A stretch of DNA of 64,000 nucleotides from Pradoshia eiseniae. GTDB taxonomy: Bacteria; Bacillota; Bacilli; Bacillales; Pradoshiaceae. Of the stretch, positions 1 to 9,871 are shown piece after piece (within the stretch, counting starts at the first letter, position 1; each line of letters begins with the position of its first letter). Below the pieces are notes generated by a model. That model had not been told where the DNA came from, made no database searches, and worked only from the letters and a program-made list of their open reading frames with translations. Location: the NCBI RefSeq assembly GCF_002946355.1, contig NZ_PKOZ01000010.1:41732-105731 (forward strand). Reading direction: 5' to 3'. The position numbers and the translations under genes were made by a program.

Positions 1-557
1 ACTAACATAATGATGGTCAGAATCAAACCAATAATAGCTAGCAGCGTCGTCGGTGAAGTTAAATCTCCAATAGAAACAAATGTATCTGGATTCCCGATAA
101 CGATTCCACCATTTTTTAACCCGATAAAGGTGATGAAGAATCCAATTCCAGAAGCGATAGCATATTTTAAATCTAGTGGAATGACATTAATAATCTTCTC
201 GCGGATTTTCATTAAACTTAGCAGCATAAAAATAATTCCAGCCACAAAAACACCCGTTAATGTGACCTGCCACTCAATGCCCATGCCAATACATACCGAA
301 AAAGTGAAGAATGAATTCAATCCCATACTAGGGGCAATGGCAATCGGGAAGTTCGCAAGTAAACCGATAAGTAATGTACCGATAATCGCCGTAAGCGCTG
401 TTGCCGTGAACACAGCCCCTTGATCCATCCCAGATTGACTCAGGATAAGCGGATTAACGACTAATATATAGGCGATAGATAAAAAGGTCGTTATTCCTGC
501 AAGCGTTTCCTGTTTATAGGAAGTATTCCGTTCTGTAAATCTAAAAAAGTTTTTCAT
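1..557 (-). CDS. pbuG: NCS2-family purine (guanine/hypoxanthine) permease, partial
   Basis: The first 185 residues of a membrane permease; the gene runs off the left edge of the window. The N-terminus (MKNFFRFTERNTSYKQE, then AGITTFLSIAYILVVNP) and the segment NFPIAIAPSMGLNSFF are typical of the AzgA/PbuG/PbuO branch of the NCS2 family, which imports hypoxanthine and guanine by proton symport. Several hydrophobic segments are visible. The ATG at 555-557 has AGGAG eight bases upstream. A purine riboswitch, terminator and promoter lie directly upstream, which supports purine transport. PbuO is an equally possible name, because both B. subtilis paralogues are close in sequence. Confidence 0.85.
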   Translation of the reverse strand, partial: MKNFFRFTERNTSYKQETLAGITTFLSIAYILVVNPLILSQSGMDQGAVFTATALTAIIGTLLIGLLANFPIAIAPSMGLNSFFTFSVCIGMGIEWQVTLTGVFVAGIIFMLLSLMKIREKIINVIPLDLKYAIASGIGFFITFIGLKNGGIVIGNPDTFVSIGDLTSPTTLLAIIGLILTIIML

Positions 558-614
558 GATGTAATCTCCTATTTGCTAGATTAATAATTAAAAAGAATAT
601 TTTCCCCTAAATAC

Positions 615-643
615 AAAAAAACTTTGACACTATTTGGCCAAAG
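615..643 (-). terminator. Riboswitch-controlled intrinsic terminator ahead of the purine permease
   Basis: On the minus strand CTTTGGC and GTCAAAG form a seven-pair stem followed by seven T. It lies between the purine aptamer and the permease start, as expected for a transcription-termination expression platform. The 3' side of the aptamer (CTACAAGGAAT) can alternatively pair with ATTCC and TGTAG between aptamer and terminator, a plausible anti-terminator. Confidence 0.75.
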
Positions 644-694
644 CTTTCTACAAAACGGAATAAAAACATCATAAAAATATTATAATGTCCCATT

Positions 695-763
695 CCTTGT
701 AGACAAGCTATTTAATGGTAGCTGGTAGAAACATTCAAGCCATATTCTTGAATTTATACAAGG
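695..763 (-). promoter_or_regulatory. Purine riboswitch aptamer (guanine/hypoxanthine type)
   Basis: All three helices can be read. P1 is CCTTGTA with TACAAGG, P2 is ATTCAAG with CTTGAAT enclosing the conserved loop AATATGG, and P3 is AGCTA with TAGCT enclosing CCATTAAA. The conserved J2/3 GTTTCTACC is present. The discriminating base in J3/1 (GTCTAC) is C, which specifies guanine or hypoxanthine rather than adenine. It should lower permease transcription when purines are plentiful. Confidence 0.92.
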
Positions 764-804
764 TATATCTATTCAATTTTAATTAGTAAAAAAATAATAT
801 GAAA

Positions 805-833
805 ATAATAACAAGCTAAATTTAAATTGTCAA
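805..833 (-). promoter_or_regulatory. Sigma-A-type promoter of the purine permease
   Basis: Minus-strand -35 TTGACA (828-833) and -10 TATTAT (805-810) are separated by 17 bases. The predicted transcript starts near 797, about 35 bases ahead of the riboswitch aptamer. Confidence 0.7.
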
Positions 834-1089
834 ATAGAATAACCTGAAATTGTTACTGTGTAAATGCAATGCTAGAATGTCATTACTCAATGAGATTTTA
901 CACTGTTTCTCCATCAACTTACTACTTTAGTAAAATAGATGGTTTCTTTACATTCAAATTTCAAAAGAGTTCATTAAAAGCACTTAAATAAAATGACCTG
1001 TATTCCCTACCACTTTTTTAAATTTTTTGATGAAATATTTGAACCCGAATGTGATATTGACACCCCAGTGGGTTTGTCACCTATCAACG

Positions 1090-1123
1090 AAAAGAAGCCT
1101 GATTCCATTAGGAACAGGCTTCT
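1090..1123 (-). terminator. Terminator of the wapA-immunity operon
   Basis: AGAAGCCTG and CAGGCTTCT form a nine-pair stem, followed on the minus strand by TTTCG. It is the first terminator-like hairpin after the second immunity gene. A near-identical hairpin with the same flank (ACGAAAAGAAGCCT) occurs at 10097-10130. The T-run is short, so strength is uncertain. The bases between it and the immunity gene hold only the hairpin at 1184-1213. Confidence 0.5.
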
Positions 1124-1183
1124 GGTTATCCTATTTCTAACTTGCCCCCCTCTCATATGACCAATACGAACATCTGCAATACC

Positions 1184-1213
1184 AAGGCCAGATGGAATGT
1201 ACCATCTGGCCTT
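1184..1213. repeat. Perfect 12-bp inverted repeat
   Basis: AAGGCCAGATGG and CCATCTGGCCTT are separated by six bases. No T-run follows on either strand, so it is not a typical terminator. It lies in a roughly 220-base stretch without a convincing gene, downstream of the immunity genes. Confidence 0.6.
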
Positions 1214-1345
1214 GTATTCCGGTATGATGATATTATTTTTTCTGTAAGTAGACACTCAATCAAAGGTAATTAGTTAAATCAAACCTATTCTCAGCTTCTC
1301 CCATTTCTATCTCCTCTTTGACATTCTCAACTACAATAATAGTTT

Positions 1346-1912
1346 TCAATCATCGATATCATATTCTTGCCAATGAATCCAATGTGTATTAGGAGTTCCT
1401 AAGTCCATTTTTTCATTGTTCGATGTAAGAAATTGTGCGAAATAATGAAATGATGGGCTTTCACTAGGAAGTGATAAGTAGTCTGGATACTCCCATTCCT
1501 CGGTCTCATAGTAATCTAATATATTAAGGGCTATATTAAATTCTTTTAGTACGCCATCCGGAGATAACCATATTCCTTTTTTGAATTCTTCATCTTGTAT
1601 AAGTTCTCTTAAAGCTTGAGTTAAATAAGTTTCTTGTTTTGTAAGATTCTTGATGTCTAGATTTACATTTACATTCTGGTATTTATTTTTTAGAATGTTA
1701 CCGTAAATATCCAATGACAAAAATGGTCCTTCTTCATCATTAAATAATGTTTGTATGCAAATCAACCACCCATTATTTTGTAGCTTAATTACCGAACATT
1801 TACTAGAAATATAATCCAATTCATTATATTCAAATACGGGTCTATTCATTTTACCAAATTGTTCATCTAAAACATTTAGAATATTTGTTTTTTCTTTTAT
1901 TTTATCCTCCAT
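1346..1912 (-). CDS. Putative second immunity protein, paralogue of the WapA-associated immunity protein
   Basis: A 188-residue soluble protein with no signal peptide or membrane segment. It is a clear relative of the neighbouring 232-residue protein. Both start with an LD-F/Y-P-E-D-S-K pattern, share a GP and GN spacing in the middle, share an (I/L)WLS segment, and end with PNTxWxHWxxYD. It lies 28 bases downstream of that gene and has GGAGG about 11 bases before the ATG. Its place after a polymorphic toxin suggests immunity, either against the same toxin or as an orphan kept from an earlier toxin tip. No named family is recognised with certainty. Confidence 0.65.
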   Translation of the reverse strand: MEDKIKEKTNILNVLDEQFGKMNRPVFEYNELDYISSKCSVIKLQNNGWLICIQTLFNDEEGPFLSLDIYGNILKNKYQNVNVNLDIKNLTKQETYLTQALRELIQDEEFKKGIWLSPDGVLKEFNIALNILDYYETEEWEYPDYLSLPSESPSFHYFAQFLTSNNEKMDLGTPNTHWIHWQEYDIDD

Positions 1913-1940
1913 TTAGAATATGTCCTCCTTTTCTCAAATG

Positions 1941-2639
1941 TTAATAGTAAACAACGGAATCGTATTTAGACCAATGTTCCCAATTTGTATTAGGATTATC
2001 TTCTTTTATAATACTGGGATCATTATTAATAATTGACGCTGTTATTAATTTAAAGAACTTCAATTGACTTGGCAGTTCTTCCATGAAATGGGGGTGCCGC
2101 CAATTTTCTGTGGTATAAAAAAGTTTATATTTTGTTGATAAATCTGCTATTTTTAATTGTTCTTCATCTGATAACCATAGTTTACTCAGACATTTTTTAT
2201 TTTTTACTATTAGTCTTAAAAATGTAACCCACTCATTTTTAATTGAAACCTTGTGAACATTTTCCTCATTATTCCACCCAGGAATGATAAATAAATTTCC
2301 ATCAATAGAAATAATGTTGCTATTAAATATAAAACCTTGTTCAATTTCCTCAAAGTCTCTATGTTCACCTTCATTAGAGACAAATTCAAAAGCATCCGTT
2401 AAATATAAATTGTCTTCAGTAATAATCTCATTACCAATATAATAAACGGCAATTTGAGGTCCTATTTTCGATAGACAGAAAATTTGAAAGACTACACACC
2501 AATTTTTTTCATTGTCGACAAATATGGAAAATTTACCTGAGACAAAATCAAAATTTTCATTTTCTAAAATAGGAAATTTATATTCTTTATATCTCTTGTC
2601 TAAAGTACTTAGTATCAATTGTGCTTCATTCAATTTCAT
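1941..2639 (-). CDS. Putative cognate immunity protein of the WapA-like toxin
   Basis: A 232-residue acidic, soluble protein without signal peptide. Its start codon overlaps the toxin stop codon (TAATG), so it is probably translated by coupling straight after the toxin, the usual arrangement for contact-dependent toxin-immunity pairs. The C-terminal NPNTNWEHWSKYD matches the next gene's C-terminus, and the two proteins are homologous along much of their length. The role as inhibitor of the toxin tip is inferred from position. In B. subtilis the gene after wapA (wapI) has this role, but similarity to WapI was not established here. Confidence 0.7.
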   Translation of the reverse strand: MKLNEAQLILSTLDKRYKEYKFPILENENFDFVSGKFSIFVDNEKNWCVVFQIFCLSKIGPQIAVYYIGNEIITEDNLYLTDAFEFVSNEGEHRDFEEIEQGFIFNSNIISIDGNLFIIPGWNNEENVHKVSIKNEWVTFLRLIVKNKKCLSKLWLSDEEQLKIADLSTKYKLFYTTENWRHPHFMEELPSQLKFFKLITASIINNDPSIIKEDNPNTNWEHWSKYDSVVYY

Positions 2640-5600
2640 TACCTTCTTCTTTTCTTTTTATTCTTAATAGCACTAGCATGCCCACCTTGTATAGCAGAAC
2701 AGGATTTACAATGAGGATATAACTTTTGTTTTTGCCCCTTTTTCTTTAGGGAAGTCAGCGGTTGATGATCAGCAATCCAATTTCCAGACTTAGTTCCAGG
2801 ACTTTTAACACCACACGTATGACAACCATGTTTATTACCAATTTTATTAAGTACTCTTCTTTCTTTTTTATTCAGTCTGCTACTTGTGCTTCGAGCTGGA
2901 ATAGACCTTTTCGCAAATTTTCCTGGTTTTAAATATTTACTCGCTTTAGATACAAGTCGAACTTTACCTAAACCGACAGCCCCCATGGCGGCCGCTGCTG
3001 CAACACCCTTCCAACTCTTACCGGATTTATAAGCCTTATAACCATCATAAGCTGCAAATCCTACTGCCCATGCCCATTCACCATCTGGATCTATCATATT
3101 CACAGGGTTGTTATTAGCATAAGTATACCCGTTTTGTGTAAGAATATCATCATCATCACCAGGATCTGGATCTAACGAAAGGAAAACACCATGTGTTGGA
3201 TGATAATATCTCGCCATGAGATAATACATACCAGTTTCGCGGTCAAATTGATATCCTGCATATCGATATGGATTATCTGCAACAGAGTTGTCCTCTTCCA
3301 CAGTCAATGGATTACCCCAAGCATCATATTGATAGCTTGCAACCATTTCACCTTGCTGGTTCGTTAAGGCAATGACATCACCGTGGGCATTGTAATGATA
3401 GAAATATTTAGCACTACCCTTTCTCATAGAAAGCAATTGTGCAGATTCTGAGTAAACATATGACCGGACAATCTCATTATTACCATTTGTTTCATACAAG
3501 ACATTTAGGCTGTCGCCATCATAATAATAATTGGTAACCTCCGAATTCACAACCTTCTGAATTCTACGCCCATCTTCATCATATTTATAGGTAACAAATG
3601 GTGATGTTTCACCCACTTTGTTAATGGCAACCAATTGGTCTTTTGCATTCCATGTATAACGATATTGCCCGTCCTGAGTCCGGTTTCCATTCGCATCATA
3701 AGTAATGGATTCCTGGCCGAACTTAATCAGTTGGTTTGCCTGATTATACTCACTTGTGATACTTGTCGTTTGTCCATTAGTCGTTTTCTTGACAAGTGTA
3801 CGGTTCCCAAAAGCATCATACGAATAGTCAAATTGAGTACCCTCACGCAATACTTCTTTTTCAAGCTGGTCTAGCTTTCCATATTTGTACGTAATGGTGT
3901 CACCGTTTTGATATTTAATTTGTGTCCTATTCCCATTTTCATCATATGAGTGGGTTTCATCCAGTACATCGTTCCCATTAGCGAGTCCAACCACTAACTG
4001 CGATACTAAACCGCGATCATCATATTTGAATGAGGCACCTGCACCATTTCCAGTTGTGAAGGTTTTAATGTTTCCACGCTCACCATAATCAAATCGATAA
4101 TCAACTTGTCCATCATTCACTAGAATATTTTGATCCAGCTCATTATACTGATAGGTGTTTTTAACTACATTGCTTCCGATCGTCAATATAAATTCATTTA
4201 GCTTATCAGAGGTAGATGAATACTTCCATTCCTGAGTTGCGCCTGCGTCTGTCTGCTTCGTTACGCGATTGGATGTATCATATACTCTATCCTTCGTTCG
4301 ATTCTCTTTACTGTACACAACCGATAATTCATTTCCATTCTTATCGTAGGTGTACTCATATACTAATTCATCGTTGATTTTTTCATTCTTAATTCGGTCC
4401 GTTCCATCGTAAGTCCAAGATAATGTTTGGTTATTAGGCAATACCGTTTTAACCTTGTTGCCATTAGCATCATATTCATTTTTTGTTACTTCATTGAGAG
4501 GTCCTGTTGTTTCAATCAGGTCTCCATTAGCATCATATTGATACGTAAATTCCTGAGTAGTTCCCTCGGAAGGCACAATTTTTTTGGACGTCATATTCCC
4601 ATTTTTATCATATTCATATTGAATGCTTGTGCCGGTGCTAAGTGTTAATTTCTTAAGCTGATTGGATGAATCATATTGGTATACTTTTACCTCACCTTTG
4701 GCATCCGTTTCGGTTAGTTTATTTCCATAACTGTCATATGAGCTCTTTTCTTTATTACCAAGTTCATCTTCGCTCTCTGTAACATAGTTTCCTGCTTGGT
4801 CGTATTTGTTCTTTGTAATGACAAAACCTTTTATGACTCTCAAATCATCAAACCAAACTGTTCCTGTATAATTTCCTTTGAATACTGTTAAGATATCAAT
4901 CTTAGTTATTGGTTTGTCAGCAGGAATATTAACGGCTGTTCGGTTCCACTCCTGAGTCCCAATTGGGAAAGCAGAAATGTATTCTTTTGACGTACCATCT
5001 GCATAAAATACTTTTCCAACAATGGAATAATCCCGCTCCGTTACTGTCCCTTTCTTCGTAACATTATCAGCCTTGCTTAAACCTGTTAATGTTAAATGTA
5101 ATGGCGTATCAGAAGCACTTTGTCCAACATTAATCGTTTGTTTGTACTCACTGGCCGCCTGTGTTTGAGATGTTCTTGAGACCTTTAAGGATGAGCTATC
5201 GTCAAATCCGTTACTGGAATCAAGTGCTCCACCAGAACCTGTCCAGCTTGTTAAACTTTTAAAGCTACTATTAATGACCGGGTTAAAGCTAGATGATACC
5301 TCTGCCTTTTCCAATTGAATCGTATCGAACCATGCCGTGCCTGAAGCACTTGCGTCTGAATGTTCAACTTCTAAATAGATGCGCACTTTAGCTGTTTTTG
5401 CTGGTGTTTTAAATGAGAATTGGCGCTCAGTCCATGTTCTGTTCCCAGTAATTTGGCTATAGCGGTTATCACCCCATGCAATTCTTTTATTCTCAGAATC
5501 AAGGAATTCAACATTAAAGAAGGCATAGGCTTTTGTTAAATCCGTTTTGATAACGCCACTAAGAGAATATTGCGTATTCTCTTCAACTGGCACCTCTTGT

Positions 5601-8600
5601 GTGGACGCAATATAACCTTTTGAAGAACTAGTTGGTTGTATAGTCATTTTTATTGATTTATTACCAGTAATGCCGTGATAGGTCTTCGTATTTGAATCAA
5701 CAGAAATACTACCCGAATCATTTGATTTTTTTTCGGTCCAGCCAGTTAAATCACTCTCAAAATTATTATTTGCTAAGAGATTTGAAGCTGTTCCTAAAGA
5801 GTAACTTGACTCTATTAAGTTCCCATTACTATTACCATTGGTATCCTTTTGATACTTTGCAATCGATGATGTTTTTCCGGTCTGATCGGTCTCAGAGACG
5901 GCATCCAAGCCTTCATAAGCGATTGTTGTTTGATCTCCTTCTGTATCAACAACAGAAGTAACATCATTGTTGCTATTATATTCATATGTTTCGGTGCCAT
6001 AACTGTCTGTAGCAGTAATGACATTCCCATTTGAATCATATTCATATTTTTCCGTCGGTTTGGATGCATTTTCATCATTAGGATCTTTTGACTCTATTAA
6101 GTTATTTCCTTCATATTTATAGCTTGTTTTTATTTTCAAACCATCTACATCTTCAATAACTTCTGTTGGATTAGCAGCTTCATTATAGGAATATTTAATT
6201 TTTCTACCGTTTGGCTGCGTAAATAATAAGGATTTATTCGTCAAATCATATCCTAATGTATATTTGTTTCCCTTCGGATTGGTTGCCTCTGTAAGATGTT
6301 TAGTAGATGAATTATATACATATTGATTGACTACCGGCTTTGCTTCCGTATGGTTTGGTTCATAGATTTTCGTTAATAAACCTGCATTATATTCATAGAC
6401 CGTTACTTCACCTGATGTTTGAATGGCCTTTGTCAGGAAACCATCTTTATATTCATAGGTAACTTTCTTATCGGATGGACCAGTTAGAGTCTTCACGAAT
6501 CCTTCAGCATTATAAGCTATTTGTAGTTTTCGTCCCGAGGCATCCGTTATGGTCGTTAACTTCCCAGCTGTGTCATACGTGTATGTCGACGCATTCCCAT
6601 ACCCATCTGTGATTTTTGTTAATCGTCCGTGTTCCTTGGAAAAATGGGCATTGGTTTGATCTTTTGTTTTCAGCACAAAATGTTCATTATCTTCCGTCAA
6701 TTCAAGATATACTCCAGTAGGAGCCTTAAACGTCCCATCCTCTAATTTTGTAAATAGATGTACGGTTCCATCCTCATCAATTAAGGTTACTTTCTTTCCA
6801 TCTGATGAAGATGTTACTGACATATCCACATCTGCCTGCCAACCCGGTCCAAAAATACCTATGGAATTGGATAAACTGTTATAGGTTCTAGAAATACCTA
6901 TGGAAGGCCCTCTGCCTGATAGGGAAAAATCATCTTCCTCTATCATCAGATTTCCGGTAGCCATATTTACTTTCCCAGAAGGCACGTCAATGATTGACCA
7001 ATATTCTTCAGAACCTAAGAATTCGACAGGTTCACCAAAGGTAGGGGTCAACGCATTGGAATAGATGGTTTCTCCCTTTATATCATAGGCACTTATCCTG
7101 AACCAATAATTCTTTCTCGTTTGATAATTGCCTCCTGAGTTTTTATATACAGGAGACGGATCAATGGCTAATTCCGCTCCTTTACCATCCGTGTGAAGAT
7201 CATATTTTCCCTCATTAATTTCTGTTGCGGTTGGCCAAATGCCCTTATTTTGTGATGTCCATGTTGTTTTATCGCCAACATCATATGGCTGATAACTCTT
7301 CCCATTAAATACCCAGACTTTATACCCAGTAGCACCTTCTATCTCATCCCAGTTTAATACCGCATAACCCGACTTGCTCGTTAGCATGTTCGTATAGGTA
7401 AACCCAGTAGGAGCTTCAGGTTTTTTTATCAAAGTGATAGATGGCGTATAGGCATTTGAATTGATTGTTTCCCCCTGTGAATTATAGGCAACAACCCTAA
7501 TCCAGTAATTGGTGCTTGTTTGATAATTCCCGCCTGAATTTTTATACACCGGTGCAGGATTTACTGCCAATTCGCTTCCAGTATTATCTGATAAGTGTAG
7601 TTTATATTTTCCTGCACTAATTTCACTGCTTGTCGGCCAATATTTCTTGCCCTTAGTCGTCCATGATGTAACATTTCCAACATCTAATGATTCATATTCT
7701 TTTCCATTGTATAAAAGAATTTTATATCCAGTCGCTCCACTGACAGCCTTCCAATTGAAATCAATATAGCCTGTTCCGTTTCCATTTGAATAGCTTGTAC
7801 CCGTAGGAGCAGACGGCAGCGCCAAATTCGGTAAGGTTGGTTTATAATATCCTGATTGGGGGCCTTCACCTTGACTAAATATAGCACTTACCCTAAACCA
7901 GTAATTTTTACTCGTTTGATAATTCCCACCTGAGTTTTTATATACAGGCGAAGGATCAATGGCTAATTCTGTCCCAGTTCCATCTTGATGTAAGTCGTAT
8001 TTACCCGCACTTATTTCTGCAGCTGTTGGCCAGATTTTTTTACCCTTGGTAGACCATGATGTAACATTTCCCACACTGAAGGATTCATATTCTTTACCAT
8101 TAAATATCCAAACTTTATATCCAGTCGCTCCTTTTACTGCAGACCATGATAAATTTGCATATCCTGTACCATTCCCATTTGAATACAACTTGCCAGTAGG
8201 GGTACTCGCAGTTGGGATGGTATACGTAACAGAAAGATAAGGTTTTAAGTTGGAATTTGTCGTGGATACAACTTTTTTCCAAAATGTTTGTCCATTCCCA
8301 TTAGTATGCAGCTTAAATCCGTAATTTGTTTTTGCACCACTTGCCCATTCTTTAACAACATTCGTTACATTAAATTGAGCCCAACTATCTCTCGCTACAT
8401 CAACTTTGCCTATATTCGTAGAAGCCGGCTTGTTATTCCAATTTAATGTACTCGCAGTCCATGAACTATTAACAGTGTCTAACCACAATCCATTTGCTGT
8501 AGAAGCATAGTAGGCATGTGTAACATATACATTAAAAGTAGCACTGGATACATTCATATTTTTGAAGCTTGTAATACTGTGGTTTAAGAATCCATAAGTC

Positions 8601-9637
8601 GTGCCAGTAGTACCATCATAATAGCCAGTTTTCAATACATACTGTCCTTGACCTGAATCCCATTTACTCGTTGAAGAACTATAGTTAGTAGTAGGGTATG
8701 CACTCATTACAAAAGTATCAGAAGATGTATTTATCGAAGTGGTCGGATCAATATAAACAGGGTATTTTCGCTCTTTAGCTTTTAACCAGTCTGGGTTTGC
8801 AATTACTGTCAATATATACCCGTCTTGATCTTTTTCCAATTCATATTTAACATCTTCAGATTTTTGAGGCTCACCTTTGTGGTCATCATAATTGGAGTCT
8901 GTCATGAAGGGTTTTGGTAAATCAAAGATTTTATTAGAGTCTTTATCAAAGAAATAGATTGATCCATCCTTTTGTATTTCTGCATCTAGATCCGTTCCTA
9001 ATTTAAATTTGAAAATATGATAGCCATTGTATGATTTGAGGACTAGATCTTCTTTTACATTTTGACCGAAAGTTAAATTTTGAAGATCAATATTTGGGAA
9101 TACATTTTTATGCGTGATTTTATTCGTCTTTTTCTTATATTGTGCGTGGACATCTTTTGCTGTTATCGTTTCTTTATCTTCACCGGATGCTGACAAAATA
9201 GAATAATCTACTTTATGACCTTTAATATCAAATTCAGCATAAAGACCGGACTCCATTTTCTTTTTAAAACTAGTATTGATTATTGTATTTTCTGTATTGA
9301 TTTCATCTTCACTCTTACTATCTTCTACTAAATTTGCAGAAATCTCCTCTAGATTCTTTTTTCCTTTTACTTTTTTATGAATGGGCTCAAAGTAAATCTC
9401 TTTACGATACTTCCCTTTACCTTCATAAAATACTTTTTCATTTTCTGTTCTCTTTTCAATGACTTCGCCAATTTCGAAATCATCTATTGGCGGGTTACTT
9501 GCCGAATTACTTGAACTGTTACTCTCTTCATTTTTAGTTGATGAATCAGCATAACTATTAACCGGTGGAATGCTACTTACAATCAAAAGCGCTACTAAAC
9601 ATTGGATTAAGCCTTTTTTCCAAGTACTTTTCAACAC
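2639..9637 (-). CDS. wapA: WapA-like RHS/YD-repeat wall-associated toxin with a Cys/His-rich C-terminal nuclease-like domain
   Basis: A 2332-residue secreted protein, almost the length of B. subtilis WapA. In order: signal peptide (1-30, cut after NSYA); DNRLRE-like domain (about 300-470); three fibronectin-like repeats of about 125 residues (474-867), each carrying a NSGGNYQTSxNYW motif; RHS entry segment (about 871-922); YD repeats (about 985-1285); two carbohydrate-binding-like domains (about 1286-1446 and 1451-1601); more YD repeats (1602-2110); the RHS core ending near NMIDPDGEWAW (about 2121-2188); then a variable 145-residue tip. The tip has CHTC, ADHQP and CKSC followed by QGG (about 2270-2323), a metal-binding HNH-like arrangement suggesting a nuclease. 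The first codon is GTG; the next codon, TTG, is better spaced from AAGGAGG. Two putative immunity genes follow. Confidence 0.88.
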   Translation of the reverse strand: MLKSTWKKGLIQCLVALLIVSSIPPVNSYADSSTKNEESNSSSNSASNPPIDDFEIGEVIEKRTENEKVFYEGKGKYRKEIYFEPIHKKVKGKKNLEEISANLVEDSKSEDEINTENTIINTSFKKKMESGLYAEFDIKGHKVDYSILSASGEDKETITAKDVHAQYKKKTNKITHKNVFPNIDLQNLTFGQNVKEDLVLKSYNGYHIFKFKLGTDLDAEIQKDGSIYFFDKDSNKIFDLPKPFMTDSNYDDHKGEPQKSEDVKYELEKDQDGYILTVIANPDWLKAKERKYPVYIDPTTSINTSSDTFVMSAYPTTNYSSSTSKWDSGQGQYVLKTGYYDGTTGTTYGFLNHSITSFKNMNVSSATFNVYVTHAYYASTANGLWLDTVNSSWTASTLNWNNKPASTNIGKVDVARDSWAQFNVTNVVKEWASGAKTNYGFKLHTNGNGQTFWKKVVSTTNSNLKPYLSVTYTIPTASTPTGKLYSNGNGTGYANLSWSAVKGATGYKVWIFNGKEYESFSVGNVTSWSTKGKKIWPTAAEISAGKYDLHQDGTGTELAIDPSPVYKNSGGNYQTSKNYWFRVSAIFSQGEGPQSGYYKPTLPNLALPSAPTGTSYSNGNGTGYIDFNWKAVSGATGYKILLYNGKEYESLDVGNVTSWTTKGKKYWPTSSEISAGKYKLHLSDNTGSELAVNPAPVYKNSGGNYQTSTNYWIRVVAYNSQGETINSNAYTPSITLIKKPEAPTGFTYTNMLTSKSGYAVLNWDEIEGATGYKVWVFNGKSYQPYDVGDKTTWTSQNKGIWPTATEINEGKYDLHTDGKGAELAIDPSPVYKNSGGNYQTRKNYWFRISAYDIKGETIYSNALTPTFGEPVEFLGSEEYWSIIDVPSGKVNMATGNLMIEEDDFSLSGRGPSIGISRTYNSLSNSIGIFGPGWQADVDMSVTSSSDGKKVTLIDEDGTVHLFTKLEDGTFKAPTGVYLELTEDNEHFVLKTKDQTNAHFSKEHGRLTKITDGYGNASTYTYDTAGKLTTITDASGRKLQIAYNAEGFVKTLTGPSDKKVTYEYKDGFLTKAIQTSGEVTVYEYNAGLLTKIYEPNHTEAKPVVNQYVYNSSTKHLTEATNPKGNKYTLGYDLTNKSLLFTQPNGRKIKYSYNEAANPTEVIEDVDGLKIKTSYKYEGNNLIESKDPNDENASKPTEKYEYDSNGNVITATDSYGTETYEYNSNNDVTSVVDTEGDQTTIAYEGLDAVSETDQTGKTSSIAKYQKDTNGNSNGNLIESSYSLGTASNLLANNNFESDLTGWTEKKSNDSGSISVDSNTKTYHGITGNKSIKMTIQPTSSSKGYIASTQEVPVEENTQYSLSGVIKTDLTKAYAFFNVEFLDSENKRIAWGDNRYSQITGNRTWTERQFSFKTPAKTAKVRIYLEVEHSDASASGTAWFDTIQLEKAEVSSSFNPVINSSFKSLTSWTGSGGALDSSNGFDDSSSLKVSRTSQTQAASEYKQTINVGQSASDTPLHLTLTGLSKADNVTKKGTVTERDYSIVGKVFYADGTSKEYISAFPIGTQEWNRTAVNIPADKPITKIDILTVFKGNYTGTVWFDDLRVIKGFVITKNKYDQAGNYVTESEDELGNKEKSSYDSYGNKLTETDAKGEVKVYQYDSSNQLKKLTLSTGTSIQYEYDKNGNMTSKKIVPSEGTTQEFTYQYDANGDLIETTGPLNEVTKNEYDANGNKVKTVLPNNQTLSWTYDGTDRIKNEKINDELVYEYTYDKNGNELSVVYSKENRTKDRVYDTSNRVTKQTDAGATQEWKYSSTSDKLNEFILTIGSNVVKNTYQYNELDQNILVNDGQVDYRFDYGERGNIKTFTTGNGAGASFKYDDRGLVSQLVVGLANGNDVLDETHSYDENGNRTQIKYQNGDTITYKYGKLDQLEKEVLREGTQFDYSYDAFGNRTLVKKTTNGQTTSITSEYNQANQLIKFGQESITYDANGNRTQDGQYRYTWNAKDQLVAINKVGETSPFVTYKYDEDGRRIQKVVNSEVTNYYYDGDSLNVLYETNGNNEIVRSYVYSESAQLLSMRKGSAKYFYHYNAHGDVIALTNQQGEMVASYQYDAWGNPLTVEEDNSVADNPYRYAGYQFDRETGMYYLMARYYHPTHGVFLSLDPDPGDDDDILTQNGYTYANNNPVNMIDPDGEWAWAVGFAAYDGYKAYKSGKSWKGVAAAAAMGAVGLGKVRLVSKASKYLKPGKFAKRSIPARSTSSRLNKKERRVLNKIGNKHGCHTCGVKSPGTKSGNWIADHQPLTSLKKKGQKQKLYPHCKSCSAIQGGHASAIKNKKKRRR

Positions 9638-9787
9638 TTTTCCTCCTTAATATTAAAATTTGAATCTATTTCAGATATAACAGTTATTCTTACCTCACCT
9701 CCTTTAATAATAATTTTTTACATCTTTTACATATTTTTCATCTTTGTCAAGAATATTATAATCAGTTAACAAATTTATTTCACCAAG

Positions 9788-9839
9788 AAAAAAAAGACTT
9801 CGACTAAAATAGATAGATATACCTATTTTTATCAAAGTC
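9788..9839 (-). terminator. Hairpin with T-run upstream of wapA
   Basis: GACTTTGA-AAAATAG and CTATTTT-TCGAAGTC arms form a long imperfect stem followed on the minus strand by eight T. It would stop minus-strand transcription arriving from 9.8-10.1 kb and so insulate wapA from upstream reading. Confidence 0.6.
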
Positions 9840-9871
9840 CAGTAGTTTTCTTATGTATGGAAATGTACTGA

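Noticed and set aside
10..423. 137-codon plus-strand frame
   Set aside because: It is the complement of the purine permease coding region; the minus-strand reading gives clear NCS2 family sequence with riboswitch and ribosome site.
1007..1255. 82-codon minus-strand frame
   Set aside because: It runs through two hairpins (1090-1123 and 1184-1213), has no ribosome site and no recognisable sequence.
7025..8220. Three long internal repeats considered as a possible CRISPR or mobile repeat
   Set aside because: They are in-frame fibronectin-like protein repeats of the WapA-like gene with diverged DNA, not an array.
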